Shown piece by piece: positions 12,356 to 23,926 of a DNA stretch of 64,000 nucleotides. This stretch comes from Pyronema omphalodes. Lineage: Eukaryota > Ascomycota > Pezizomycetes > Pezizales > Pyronemataceae. Each line of letters starts with the position of its first letter. Position 1 is the stretch's first letter. The stretch is from assembly GCA_024516155.1 (NCBI GenBank), contig JAJJXM010000062.1, forward strand, positions 186,001-250,000. The letters run 5' to 3'. The notes under the pieces were generated by a model. The model had not been told where the DNA came from. It saw nothing but the letters and a program-made list of their open reading frames with translations, and did not search any database. Made by a program: the position numbers and the translations under genes.

Positions 12356-14405
12356 TCACACCACGGAATCTACACTTTGATTCTTCTCGCCATCCTGGTC
12401 CCGCTTAATTTCTTTCGGCAAGGTGACCTCTGGTAATACTCGACCAGTATCGTCTATCTTTATCCAGATAATTGGAATCAGAAATAACATCCCGGCTACA
12501 CACCAACCCCACGACGTCAGAAATAATACTCGGTAAGATACCCGAGCCGAGTCCAAACCCCACGCAACCGCGGACCCAGCGGCTTGAATACCCTAGCATT
12601 GCATTAGTCAGAGAACTCCATATATATCACAATACTTTCAGCCAATTCATGTCAACTAACCTTGTAAAATCCTGCAAAATACGCCAGCTTTCTAGGCTCA
12701 TTTGATAATGCTCCCATGAGCCAATACGCATATGTTTGCCACACGGCATCTAGCATACCGTATGCGATGTAGAGCAAGCAATACCACCCAAAGCCCTTAT
12801 CGTATACGTCCATTCCACGATACCAAGTCGCTGCATCCTCTGGCCGCGGTGGCCTGGACATTTGTAAATCAGCTTTAAGCCCACCACCCCACTAAAGCCA
12901 TTGAATCAGTCAACTATCGTGTCAAAGGTGACCGAGTGAGTCATACAATGCCATTAACCATGAGAAAGAGTACTATCCATCCTGCGATGGCGCGCTTAGA
13001 CCGGGACCATGCTGCGTTATCCAAAAGGTGACCGAACAACAAAGAAGCTCCAATTTGTGATAACCAGTACCATAAGCCGGTGAATGATCGCGTTCGGGTA
13101 TTGAACATATAAAGGTTGTATGCATTTTGTTCGTAAGTGTAAAACCAATTGCTGGCAATGAAGTAGGGAAAGAGTAGGAGGATATATGATTCTGAAACCA
13201 GCGTATCATACAAGCCTCTGATTTCTGCTCTGGTTGGTTATTAGATTTGTAACACTCGAAAGAGAGAAAACGTCTTGCGTACATAGCCGACGGATTTCGA
13301 ATTGGTTGAACGCGAGTACCGTCACTTCTAACGACCTTTTCTGGTGGTACAAGGAACCAGGCTAGAATGCCACCCATCGCCATCAAGACGAGAAATCCAA
13401 TATAGGTCTCGTTATTGACTATGTCTGGATCAGATAAGTCATTTTGAGGCAACATATTGCAAGATATTACCTGACTTATTTTCCTTGGTATTCCAATTTG
13501 TTCCTATGATAATCTGTTAACGCAATGTCAATAACCCATTTGATAGCTTAGTCGGCTCACCTAGTGGAACGAGAGACCCAAGCACTGCTCCTGAATTGAA
13601 GATAGCCCAAAAAATGCCAATAAATTTTCCCTTCTCATTCTCTGTCGGGTATGACTAATTTTCTGATCAATGGGTGATACCGAAGTCTGTATTATCAAGC
13701 GTCCATACCATCATGATAGTTCCATGAGCACACCAAATGAATGCTGCACAAATTCCTAGTAATACCCCAGCGAATATCACAAATTCTTTATTGTGAGTGT
13801 GGTTATAACATAAGTAAGCGGCCGAGTAAACAGCGTATCTAATTCATTAGAATCCTGTAATTTAGTGCGTAATAGGGTTATCTTACCCAAGGCCACCAAT
13901 ACCCAATGTAACTTTTGCACCGAAGTAGTTCAGAAAGCTACCCGCGGTGAATCCAACAATGGTGAACGTAGGATATATTGCAGTCATACTGGCAGCGCTG
14001 ACACTAGAATCAAGCTGCCCTCCACCACCAATTCTTTCGACTTTCCTCAGTCATGGCTTCTGTCAAGGACATATGATAGGACATACCCATTCAGAGCATT
14101 GAACATCCCTAGGAAAGTGTATCAGAGCGAGAAAACCGGAGGGTAAGAGTCAATGAGTACATACCCGTACACAAGAAACAAACAAACCCAATTAATATAA
14201 CTAGCATTACTGTTAGTTAACGATATACTCCAAGAATGAGAAACATACTCTGAGCTGTGGGTGAACGCCATGGTGGTAGGCTAATTGGTCCAATCTTGAT
14301 AGCTTTCCTCTGTGGCAGATATTCGACGACTTCGCAGGGCATCTCAAAAGATTTATCTTTCTTCTCTTCTGAGACAACGATAGAGCTGGGCTGAGAACCC
14401 GCCAT
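12356..14405 (-). CDS. UNC93-like major-facilitator membrane protein
   Basis: Eleven exons on the minus strand, in transcript order 14405-14249, 14209-14165, 14108-14087, 14033-13887, 13838-13709, 13654-13561, 13503-13471, 13418-13283, 13229-12947, 12891-12661 and 12592-12356, give 504 residues. Every junction is GT-AG and the phase holds throughout. The first ~50 residues are hydrophilic and cytosolic. They are followed by about eleven membrane segments, starting with IMLVILIGFVCFLCTGMFNA. Family-typical pieces include NALNGIGGGG, FTAGSFLNYFG, PTENEKGKFIGIFWAIFNSG, LLPPEKVV-like LVPPEKVVRSDGTRV and YAYWLMGALSNEPRKLA. UNC93-like fungal proteins sit in the plasma membrane or endomembranes; their substrates are mostly unknown and none can be named here. 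One exon is only 22 nt, another 33 nt, and one intron is 39 nt, so automatic gene callers could miss them. The upstream GTG at 14411 is in frame, but ATG at 14405 is the natural start. Confidence 0.88.
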
Positions 14406-17400
14406 GGTCACAATGAGGAGGGAAATTGCAGTGAATATAAAGAGTGACGAGGATGCCAGATGGATTCAAGGAATACTTTGGAAGGATTGTGTTTTACTGC
14501 CACAGGATGGAGTCTTTCAGGACATACGGAATTTATACATCATCTTTATGGCAATATTGTATGCCAAAACTTGCCCTACACATTACGCAATTTACGAATG
14601 TGACCTGTCTGCACAAACCTCGATTATCCCTATGTTCAACGATAGCTTGACCGGCTTATCGGTTGTTCATGCAACATAAACGCCCACTTGAAGACTCAAT
14701 AATTGCACTAGGCGCAAAAAAAGTCTTCTGGATCATCACGACACTGCTACTTCCAAGAGGATGCCAAGCTGAGTTTATCAGCCTTTCCGATGCAAGATTC
14801 CATAGTTTGGACTTTAGTTTACGCCATAGTGTTACCGCATGTGTATATTGATTGAAAATTTTGTGCACATTGACTACATTCACACATGCTGTAAAGTCAG
14901 ACTGCATTCGATTCAAACGTTTTCATGATGGACTCCACAGATGGTGGAGGCAGGTTTACCTTCCGAGTTAACATTAGCTCCGGAATCAATCAACTAAAAC
15001 TAAGGCAGTACATGTGGCTGATATAAAATTAAGTAGCAGACTTGCCTCCCCTGCCAAAATTCTTGAAAAATAGTTTGACAATAGTTGCTAATATGGTTAT
15101 CTACTGCACAGTTGTGGAAGCAACTAATTCCATTTATTCGGACATAAGCGTTTACTAATTTCCATTCATCCTTCAACTAGGACTAGAAGATAATGTAAAC
15201 AACGCGAACCAGGGTTTCTGTTAAGCTTAAGTTTTAGGGGAAGCTAGCCATGCATATTATGCGAAACGTCTTTTTCGACCCGGTATTCATTAGGTTTTCT
15301 GTACCAAGATTCCGTTTTAATACTCCCTGCATTTAGCTATACTAATCACTAGGGGAAGGTGAATGGTTTTTTCAAGTTTGGCACGTGTGCGGAATGGTAC
15401 ATCAGGCTTGTCACAGTGTATCATGATGCTGTATACCACTTTTTACAGATTTACAAATTTCCTTGCTCACTTAGCTAGAACACTCCATGAAGTGTATACC
15501 TTAGGACTGTATGCCTTCTTGGATTTAGATTGCTTCATTTTGATCGAGTCGTAAGTAATCAAGTGGTATTTGAATATCCTTCGGTACATGATTTCTGGTA
15601 AGAGTGCAGCTCAGGAGAATGCAGATAGGCGCACAATTACAGATTTTGATTCGACACATGATAGTAAGGATAACCATGCTAGACATCAACCCGCCATATC
15701 GTAACCTAATCTAAGGTTCTGTGCAGAATAATCAAGCTTCTGCATCCAAACAGACTTGAGCTGTACATATAGACTCTGGGAAATATAACTATGCATGAAT
15801 GCATTGTCCCGCTCATCGGCGGTACTTTATCCGGCTGAATCCGAACTAACCGTTAATTTAGCCTGTCTAGAGTAAATAATCATGCACCTGCTGGGCCTTG
15901 AGAATGGGAATCTTGGTATCTCTCCAATAATGTGAACAACGGAAGCCTTCCCCAGGCTAAAGTGGCATTGAGGAATAAAATGCATGCTTCAATCTGATTC
16001 CAAGGAGTAATCAGTCGTCAGTAGCGCCACAGACTAGATAAGACCCCAGAATCTTATCAACCGAGCGAAGTGCAGCCGGCATTTGATCCATATTACAACA
16101 TGATACCAGGGCAATAATTCGAACCTATATCAGAGTCTAGGTTACACCAGCAGACTTAAAAGTGTATGAACTGATTATCCCGGAATGTAATTATTTGCAA
16201 TCGACTTGCAGGTGATCGTTAAAGAGTTTGCAATAAACTTTGCAACAGACTACGTGTAAATGTACATGTAAAAACCACGGTATTAAGATCTACTTCCTGC
16301 ATCGAAGCGAGGCCTCATGACAAAATTAATTATCAAAACTGACTATTTGTAATTGTATAAAACTATTTTTTATCTCTAAAAGTAGGTCGAATATGGAAAA
16401 ATTGACATTACCGACGAAAAAAGAAGCATGGGTAACATAACAGCATCGCATTACCGCTGATCTACCCGATTTCGGTTACCACTTGATCTCGACTGTGCCA
16501 TATGTGTATATACAAAATTGGAATTAGTACTCAATTACATATTATTAGTGAAGAGCCGAATTTGATGGCCCCGTCTTCAGAAGTCTCCACTGTTGAACTC
16601 TGAACGTACAGGGTTAAAAAGTGGTCCCTATGTGTTTTTTCGGGCGTGAATGGACCATGTATTGCCATACAAAGCTCTCCTGTACAACCGGTATTGTCTG
16701 CACTTGGTCAATAAGCCATGTAAGTGCAATATTTCTTTGGAGATTGTTCTGTAGATTCTCTATCACGGCCCGGCATCTGCTAATTGCCTTCTAACAGGCT
16801 ATTGACTTCTTTAGTTAATGTGACGGACTTCATTATCCCTACCATGAATGGAGTGAAGCATGTAATGGCATATTTCGTTTCACTCAATCATCCAGAGTTC
16901 AGCCATATTACGATGAAATTCTGAAGAAAAACAAAATCCACAAGATTCAATACCACCGTGATGTGCAGCGTAGGACTCCAGTTTCCCCAGGAATTAGATA
17001 CCCTATAAAAGATCTACCGAACATGTGCACTTTTTAACCAAACCTACTAAGTTTAACTGAGCCCTATGGCGTAGTTTGGGACTTGCGTAACATCCATAAC
17101 GCCACAAAGTGCATAAGTTCGTAACCGGTTACCTTATATTATCCACATTTCACTATTGGGTCAAAGAAAATGTGCACCGCGGTAATCTGAAGCACTGCGT
17201 TTATGCGTGCCTGCAAAAAAGTAATCAAAATACGCAGGAAGGAGTTTTTCTTAAACAAAATATTTTCTTGCCTTCCTGCTGACTCTGTAATTCTTCTGGA
17301 GATCAAAAATGGCACCGAACGGTGGCCTTGCGGAAAACATTGCAGCAAAGTGCCGAGGTAATTGACATGTCAACCTTTTCAAAAGTTAGTAATCAATCCA

Positions 17401-18848
17401 ATACCTAGCCTACTCAGGAATAATCACGCGCTATAACAATCTATCTACAAAAAAATATTACGGCTTATCAATTAGAGTTCTTAGAGTACTGATGGGATGA
17501 TCTTCACTTTTTTTTAAGGTTGGAGATTCACAATTCCGTGCATTAGCATTTCATCAGTGCAAAACTGGAAAATCTTACTTTTCACGGAACGTGCATTTAA
17601 CACCCCCTTGTCATGATACCGAAATACATGATATGCATAACCAACATGCATTAATTATTCTAACTATAAACTTTCCATGGTATCGGCTTATCGATAAATA
17701 ATAGTGCATAAAAACCAAAACGTGGAGGACGACAGTCAAAATGAAGCGGCAGATGGATTACCGTACGTTAGTTGCAACATAAGCTATGTGAGGACTGGTC
17801 ATTTGATCATTAAAGACTGGATGAGACTAAGGGTTTTATCTGGAGGTTATAACCGAATCTTCGTATCAAGCGGTCTTTCGGTCAACCCGGTTACCAGTGT
17901 AACTCCTTCCAGAGCTGAGCCATACATTAAGCATGCCCATCTTAAACTACATTTTTTATTTGTGGCAAGATTACTGTACGTTACTGTATATTCGATACCC
18001 TATCATATATGTCTATATAGCCATCATTTCTCAGTATCTCATATCTTTAAACATTTACTTAACTGTTCTGACGTCGACACATCCATCCTTAGCGCTATTC
18101 TACCCTGTGGGTTTGGGGCACAGCCTAGTGGGCTAACCGCTGTGTTAGAGCTCCTTACATACAGTTACCACATTCGCTAATCTGAGACGATGGCTTTTCA
18201 CCTAACCCAACTGCCAATGAAGTTTGAAGAAGTCTAACGTGTTTAAGAGCTGTTTGAGTGACAGTTTTTTATGTGTAGATGCTAGCGCTAAAAGAAATGA
18301 TCTGGCGTCTAGTATTAACCAGCGTGAAATAAGGTATGAATGCTTGAAATGCAACGGCTCAGAGAGCGATGTCTCGCTAGTTAGAGTCTCCGTTTTCCTG
18401 ACAGCGCAGCAGCGGTAACGAGTGAGAGTAGATAGACCGCTAAGAATATACTTGGGCAAATGTGATGTGGCAGGATACTGGTATTGTGTATTGTAGTGCT
18501 AAATTGAAGCTGTACCGTGTAACATGGTATAGGCATGAGACTTGTATTATTCAAATCCGATTTTCCTACAGTAGAAGCTCTCGAAAGAACGTTATATAAG
18601 AATAATCTGTTTTGAAAGCGCAATGTCCCTTATCTCGAAGGTTTTTGTATGGGAAACAAGAACAGTTTTCATGTAAGAATATTCTTGGAAAACGCGACAA
18701 TTTTATGGGGTGTAGAAGAGCCTGTCTACAAGGGCATATTGCCGGGAAGGGGAGGACATGCTTACTCGGAGAAAGGCTTGGCACGAGTGATTACTTGAGA
18801 TACAGAGCGCTCAAGGGGCGGAGTGTATGGTACCATACTCTCCTCGGC
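14406..18848. other. 4.4 kb gene-free stretch
   Basis: Many stops in all frames. The ORFs present (for example 17704-18180 plus and 17139-17348 minus) are short, lack recognisable motifs and could not be joined into larger proteins. The first few hundred bases should include the promoter of the UNC93-like gene. No transposase, tRNA or rRNA signature was seen. It could be a graveyard of very old, decayed sequence, but I cannot show that. Confidence 0.5.
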
Positions 18849-18856
18849 CTCTACAC
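18849..18856 (+). repeat. left target-site duplication of the hAT-like element
   Basis: CTCTACAC directly precedes the left terminal repeat and is repeated exactly at 19899-19906, directly after the right terminal repeat. Confidence 0.85.
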
Positions 18857-19898
18857 CAGAGTTCGGCACGGTCCGTCCAGGACGGCGGACCGGACGGGAC
18901 CACACTGGTCGTCCGGTCCCGTCCATGACTTTGGACGGACGGCCACTAGGTGGTCCGGTCCCGTCCACAAACTCAAAAAGACCGGACGGGACGGCGGGTG
19001 ACGGCAGGACCGTGGGTTTCGGGTGAGCTAGTTTTCAGGGGGCGGTTTGGTTTAAGTTTGCCAGATACTATGGGCCGCAGCAGCGACGTTTTCAGCACTG
19101 TAGTAAATGAACCTTTCATGCTGCACTTTAACAAAGCTTTACACCCCACTGAAGGTGCACGCTCCACCTAGCAATAGTTTGACTGCTCATAGTAGTTTTG
19201 TATTATTTTTGTTTCTTAGTAACGTAAATTCCCGCTATAAATATTTCTTCTATCCTTCATATTCTATCTTCCACCTTTCCATCTTCTACCTGTAAGAATT
19301 TTTCACTTCTTTCATTGCCGTGTAAGTCGAACATCAACAGCCACCACTCTATTCCCAGAAGAGCAGGAATTTGTCAATTTTCTTATCGCCGTCCTCTACA
19401 ACTGTTCCGACCAGGAGCAAAACACCCTGCCTGTCCTCTCAAGAGTTGTGTTCATTCGAGAAGGATGGGGAAGGGCGCATTTTAGTTGCGGGAGAAGGAG
19501 CATTCTTATGCATCAGTATGGTTTTTTTTTTTTGTTTGTAAGCAATTCCATATAGGTGACTTTAATTCGTGCAATGCATCAGAATTATCTAAGGAAAACA
19601 CCATGAGCCGTAGTAAAAAACCGCGGATTACGAGTGACCGACAGTGACGCTAGTCGTAGTCACCCACGGTCACCCGAGGTCCGTCCCGTCCATGGTGCCT
19701 CCAGGACGGCCGGTCCTGGTCCTACCGGAGGATTTCCCATCGCTCTATAGCAACGGACATGAGAGTCCATTTCACCACGAAAAAATATTTTCTATTGCTA
19801 TCGAATAGATGAAGTTGAGGTTGTTCTATCCACCCCCAATAGAGCGATGGGAAGCCCTCCACTACAGGACGTGACCGGACGGACCGTGCCGAACTCTG
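18857..19898. mobile_element. non-autonomous hAT-like element (MITE), 1042 bp with 8-bp target duplication
   Basis: The ends are perfect 22-bp inverted repeats beginning CAGAGTTCGGCACGG at 18857-18878 and at 19877-19898 on the opposite strand. The element is flanked on both sides by the same eight bases, CTCTACAC (18849-18856 and 19899-19906). An 8-bp duplication and CAG-starting termini are the hallmarks of the hAT superfamily. The subterminal 150-200 bases at each end carry many copies of GGACGGGACC-like words in both orientations, which are candidate transposase-binding repeats. No transposase-sized ORF lies inside, so it would need a helper copy. The interior (about 19030-19660) is unrelated to the ends and unrecognised. 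The perfect terminal repeats and duplication suggest a fairly recent insertion. Confidence 0.85.
19734..19853. repeat. internal inverted repeat nested near the right end of the hAT-like element
   Basis: TTCCCATCGCTCTAT at 19734-19748 is the exact reverse complement of 19839-19853. Imperfect pairing extends a further seven bases outward (GGAGGAT against GCCCTCC). The loop is about 90 bases. It could be a stem that helps fold the element end, or a very small nested insertion. Confidence 0.65.
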
Positions 19899-19906
19899 CT
19901 CTACAC
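19899..19906 (+). repeat. right target-site duplication of the hAT-like element
   Basis: CTCTACAC is identical to 18849-18856. Removing the element plus one copy gives a continuous pre-insertion site with a GGC on each side of the duplicated octamer. Confidence 0.85.
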
Positions 19907-21142
19907 GGCCTGCTCGACTTCAAAAGCGGACCTTCAGGCACAATACTAGGTAAAAGACTATCATTCATGTTTTTCGTGTTTTCTCAAGAATATTCTTTAA
20001 TAAAAATAAACCCTTCGACTTTCCTATACAAAACCGTCGAGACTGCATCCATCATAACTTGAACAGAGGATATCCTCGTGAACGAGATCCCTGTAAATGC
20101 ATCATTCGGTATTTTTGTTTGTAGAAGTGCGGCTGGAGACACGGCTGAGCAGCGTTGTGCAAAAGAAACTGTCGCACCTTTCAACCCATTCATTGCGCGA
20201 GATTGCAGAGTCTTCGAGGTAGGTCTTGATTTAGAATGAGCGGTTAGGTATAGAAGATAAGGATACGAAATTTTGGTGCCTTTAACTCAAGCTTTAAAGA
20301 CTGTACAAAGAGACCGGTGCGAATGCTGGCTGAGGGTAGCGAAAAGTAGGCAGCTGACGCGATTGGAGGATATCATGTTTTTGAGGCTGCGCAGAGGTTA
20401 CTTCAGTATATTATTCAACAGAACAGTAGTACTGTGCGCCTTAAATGCCGAGAAGGACGCAGCAAATGAGGAGCATAAATCGCGCCCCTCAAATCAACTA
20501 ACTCATCGATAGTTATCACCCGCGCCAAAGCTTACTTGTATGTAAGAATAACATTTGCATAAAGTTACTCCTAGGTCTCGAAGTATTCATAAATAGAAGT
20601 TCCACTGAACTGCAGAAAACAAGGCCGTCTCATATACTAATACTTACGGGATGAAAAAAGTTAGCTACAATTATATAACACGAACGCCAAGATGTCTATC
20701 AAGTTATCATTTTTTGAAACACATGGTCTCACTCGGTGCATCATACTTCACAATGCCATCAGGAGACAAGAGGTAAATATCGCCTTAGTAACGTAAATTA
20801 ATTCTTTGATATCTGCATAAAAGCTAAATTACTTTCCGTTTCTGTTTTCATACTAAACCTGTATAGTATTGAACGGATATGATGATGTCCGTTCGTTCGT
20901 TCAAAAGAGTGGTTGCTACGGCAACGTGATGCAGACGAGCATATCGCAACACACGAAACGCTTCGCAAGGATAACATGAAGAGATTTTTGTATTTTACAC
21001 CTGTTCCTTTCTCGACCTGCTAAATGTGCTGCTATGTGCAGCACAGTTTTTCTGGAGCCTCTTATTATTCGTGCACCTTGGCACGAGTAAGGCCACCGTA
21101 CATGTACAAAGTGGTTAAAATAAGCACTAATCGGATTACGTA
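19907..21142. other. 1.2 kb intergenic region
   Basis: No supported gene. Short ORFs at 20273-20512 (plus) and 20916-21152 (minus) have no recognisable content. The right part presumably contains the promoter of the gene starting at 21143. Confidence 0.5.
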
Positions 21143-21790
21143 ATGTTAGCATTCAGCACATTCAACATGTATTCGGTCCGAAATATCGGCATCCCTATAC
21201 TTGCCGCGGTGTTCGAATCTGCCCGAGCAATCCCGATCCAAAGACGGGCCGAAGATAAAAGCTCGACCATGAACGCTGCAGAAATCGCGGGCACAATTAT
21301 CGGATCTATTACAGCCATATTTGCTGCAATAGCCATCTTCCAAGCGTGGAGATTTCGGAGATCTCAGAAGGTAAGCCGTAATACTGAGTGGTGATCAGAA
21401 TGTCAAAGATGGACTAATTACCACATTATGTAGCAACGCGAGGAAGCCCAGCCAAGACCACCCCATATAGACTTGACATTACCCGCATCTGTCACCTATA
21501 ATATCCACTACCACCAATACCCGCCAAGCGGAAATGTCTCGCATTTTAATCGCCACTTTTCCAATAATGTAGCTATACCTACAAACCCTCCACTGCTACA
21601 GCCGAACACTTCCCAAATCTCAGGCCAAGACACAGCGATGCCACCCGTTCATTCTGACGTTGCGTCCCCCGAACCCATTCAATTCACCGAGTCATATTCT
21701 CCCGTCCCACCAGAAGTTAATCCTTCTCGGCCTAAATTGAACCGTCGAGCTTCTACATGGTCTCCGGATATTGTGGTACCTGTGGCATGA
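21143..21790 (+). CDS. unknown single-pass membrane protein, 194 residues
   Basis: Two exons, 21143-21370 and 21434-21790, join in phase across a 63-nt GTAAGC...TAG intron with a CTAAT branch site. The protein has one strong membrane segment at about residues 44-66 (EIAGTIIGSITAIFAAIAIF), followed directly by a basic WRFRRSQK stop-transfer stretch. A Pro/Ser/Asn-rich tail of about 115 residues probably lies in the cytosol. The architecture resembles many small fungal proteins with a lone membrane helix, but I recognise no named family. An internal ATG at about residue 43 (MNAAEIAG) could be the true start and would make the helix N-terminal. The two-exon structure and clean phase argue for a real gene. 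Confidence 0.6.
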
Positions 21791-21949
21791 TTTTTAAAGG
21801 ACTTTCGCCAAAGCTATTCATTCTCTTTTTCGTATTGATTTTTTTTTTTGGAGTGCTGTTATTTTTTTCGTATTATCTTTTTATTCCTCTTTACTCTATA
21901 CACGGAAACGTTTTATATTTCTCAGAATTTAAAACCTTGAATGTGTAAT

Positions 21950-22865
21950 CAGACCTCCCAGTCGTACAAACCAGTTCAAAATGACGGCCAAAACGGACTG
22001 TACGGACTGTTGGAATGTGAGAACTGTACGGCGACCCAGTTCAGTTTACTGTCAGTATTACAAACTGGTTAAACTGCGAAAGCCAGTTAACTGAATGCAA
22101 GGCTTGGCAAACCAAGTGAACTGTTTAAAACTAAGAAAACTGGTTTGTCCAGAGGGACTGGTTTATGAAGGGGCAATGAATATTATTCAACGCATACATA
22201 AAAACATTCTATCCTAATTTGGTCCCCAGAAAGCACAACTGACGCCTACGATTGAAGCCCTTGATAATAATATTAATATTTCATTTATGTTCCCAACGGA
22301 TAGGTTATGACAATCGTAACATTACTATTTCTTTTCTTTTTCCCAAATATTTCCTTTGCTTGTCTATACCCAAGAAGGCATAAATCAGGATAAGCGGGGC
22401 TACCCTTGACACATATCAAATGCCCATTGAAGCTCTTGAACCCCTCGATGACTTCCGGAGTATCTGCCTGCATTGAATAGCGGTCCGATATAATAATCTG
22501 CTTGCATTTGAAAAACAGCAGCCCATACTCGGCAGTGATCGTGGGAACTGAGAGAATGTTCACCGCCATTTTGTCAAGGCTAGGAACTCTGGTTACCAGA
22601 AGCTGGTGAAATGAGGAGGGTTGAGATACTGGTAGGCACGGCCATCGGTGGGTTTAAACGAGGTTGAATGCGCGCATTATTTATTCTTGCATGCACTGGT
22701 TCCCGATGCGGTTTAACTGGTTTGTATTTATCGAGTCCGTTTAATCAGTGCACTGCAGTTACCTGGTTCTATGGACCCCTCAAAACTGAACCAAGTGAAT
22801 TGTCAGTTCAGTTTACCTGGTTTACGATTTTACCCGGTAAACTGGCTATACGGTTGGCAGGTCTG
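21950..22865. mobile_element. possible terminal-inverted-repeat element rich in CCAGTT/AACTGG words
   Basis: The left end (CAGACCTCCCAGTCGTA at 21950) and the reverse complement of the right end (CAGACCTGCCAACCGTA at 22865) agree at 14 of 17 positions. Both end regions (about 21950-22170 and 22690-22865) are dense in CCAGTTT/AAACTGG words in both orientations, like subterminal repeats of DNA transposons. I could not find a matching target-site duplication: the eight bases outside the two ends differ. It may be an old element, or its true ends may lie elsewhere. The middle contains a 94-codon minus-strand ORF, listed separately. Confidence 0.5.
22285..22569 (-). CDS. small unknown ORF inside the CCAGTT-rich element, 94 residues
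   Basis: The ORF begins with ATG at 22569 in a good context (CAAAATGGCG) and ends at 22285. The sequence reads like a folded protein (TPEVIEGFKSFNGHLICVKG, YPDLCLLGYRQAKEIFGKKK) rather than a chance frame, but I recognise no family and see no membrane segment. It sits entirely between the two repeat-rich arms of the 21950-22865 element. It may therefore be a captured host gene piece, a passenger gene of the element, or a small host gene that the arms happen to flank. Confidence 0.35.
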   Translation of the reverse strand: MAVNILSVPTITAEYGLLFFKCKQIIISDRYSMQADTPEVIEGFKSFNGHLICVKGSPAYPDLCLLGYRQAKEIFGKKKRNSNVTIVITYPLGT

Positions 22866-23926
22866 TTTCTCGCCATAGTGTATACATCCTACCAGAGTTT
22901 GTCAAGTGTGGTGTACTTCTTCTGAGGTTCGCTGCCCAGCCAACTAGACTGTGGGCTAAGACCTTCCATCCTCCATCTCTGTACTTAGTCTGGCCTCTTG
23001 CTGCATAACTCGTGGAACTTCACTATCGTTCTTTCTTCCTCCACATGTACGTTACTTATGTCACAATTTCTTCCCGGATATCTACTTCTCGCTAAGATCG
23101 CCCCTTTAACCCATTTCCGAGTTTTCGTCGCTAGCTGTTCTGGTCTTTTTATATTTTACATCCTCGAGTGGAAATAGAATATTGTGTCATCTTCGGGTTT
23201 TACTCCCTCTAGTTACAAACCGTATGTATGATTTAAACTCCCTGTCTTTCAGTGTTGGTGATTTCAACTGACAACATTCCGTACATATATCGTCCATCCT
23301 TCGTCGACACTATACATTCATACAGCCTTTAGCGCGCGTGGCATTCTCAATCGATAGCAATCGCCTCTTCACAAAGACATCAATTCTGGAATCCGACAAC
23401 AGAAGCTTTTCGAATTATTCTTTAGACTTGTTAAAAGACGGGGATGCGGGAGGGAGGGAGGTATCTTTCTACCCTGCAGTGATATGATTTGATTCGATTT
23501 TGATTATAGGCTGGTCAAAGCCTTTACAGTCTATATGGGACCAAAGAGAACCTAATACTGTCCTCAGCCCCCCCCCCCCCCCCCCCCCAATCGCCTCCCG
23601 TGATATGGTGCAATCTGCAATTGCGGATGTTCTCACGAGTGATAATATATGACAAAACAATGAAATTGGTATCATAAACACGGCAAACGACAGAATAATA
23701 AACCTGCTGAATTCAGGTTACAGTCTCTCTCAGTGTCTACTGTTCAACCTCTCCTAACATCCCCGGGCTCTGTTATATTCATTATCTCATCAATCCTCAT
23801 TCTACGTTTACTGCTTATTGGTGTTGATGCTGGTACCCTAAACCTCATTGGCCCAGCCCTCGAATACCTCGGCCACCTTATTCGGCATCATAAACATCAC
23901 CCAAGCCTCGAACAGGACCCAAGAGT
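22866..23926. other. 1.1 kb intergenic region with a 21-base poly-C tract
   Basis: No supported gene. A pure run of 21 cytosines lies at 23568-23588. The right end is the 3' flank of the metallo-beta-lactamase-fold gene. An ORF without an ATG start on the plus strand at 23733-24026 overlaps that gene's last exon and looks like its shadow. Confidence 0.6.
23568..23588 (+). repeat. poly-C tract, 21 bases
   Basis: An uninterrupted run of C on the plus strand. Three more such tracts occur in this window, at 31097-31112, 47679-47697 and 60084-60099. Confidence 0.95.

Noticed and set aside
16100..16150. A GGTTCGAAT word on the minus strand considered as a tRNA T-loop
   Set aside because: No acceptor, D or anticodon stems could be found at the right spacing.
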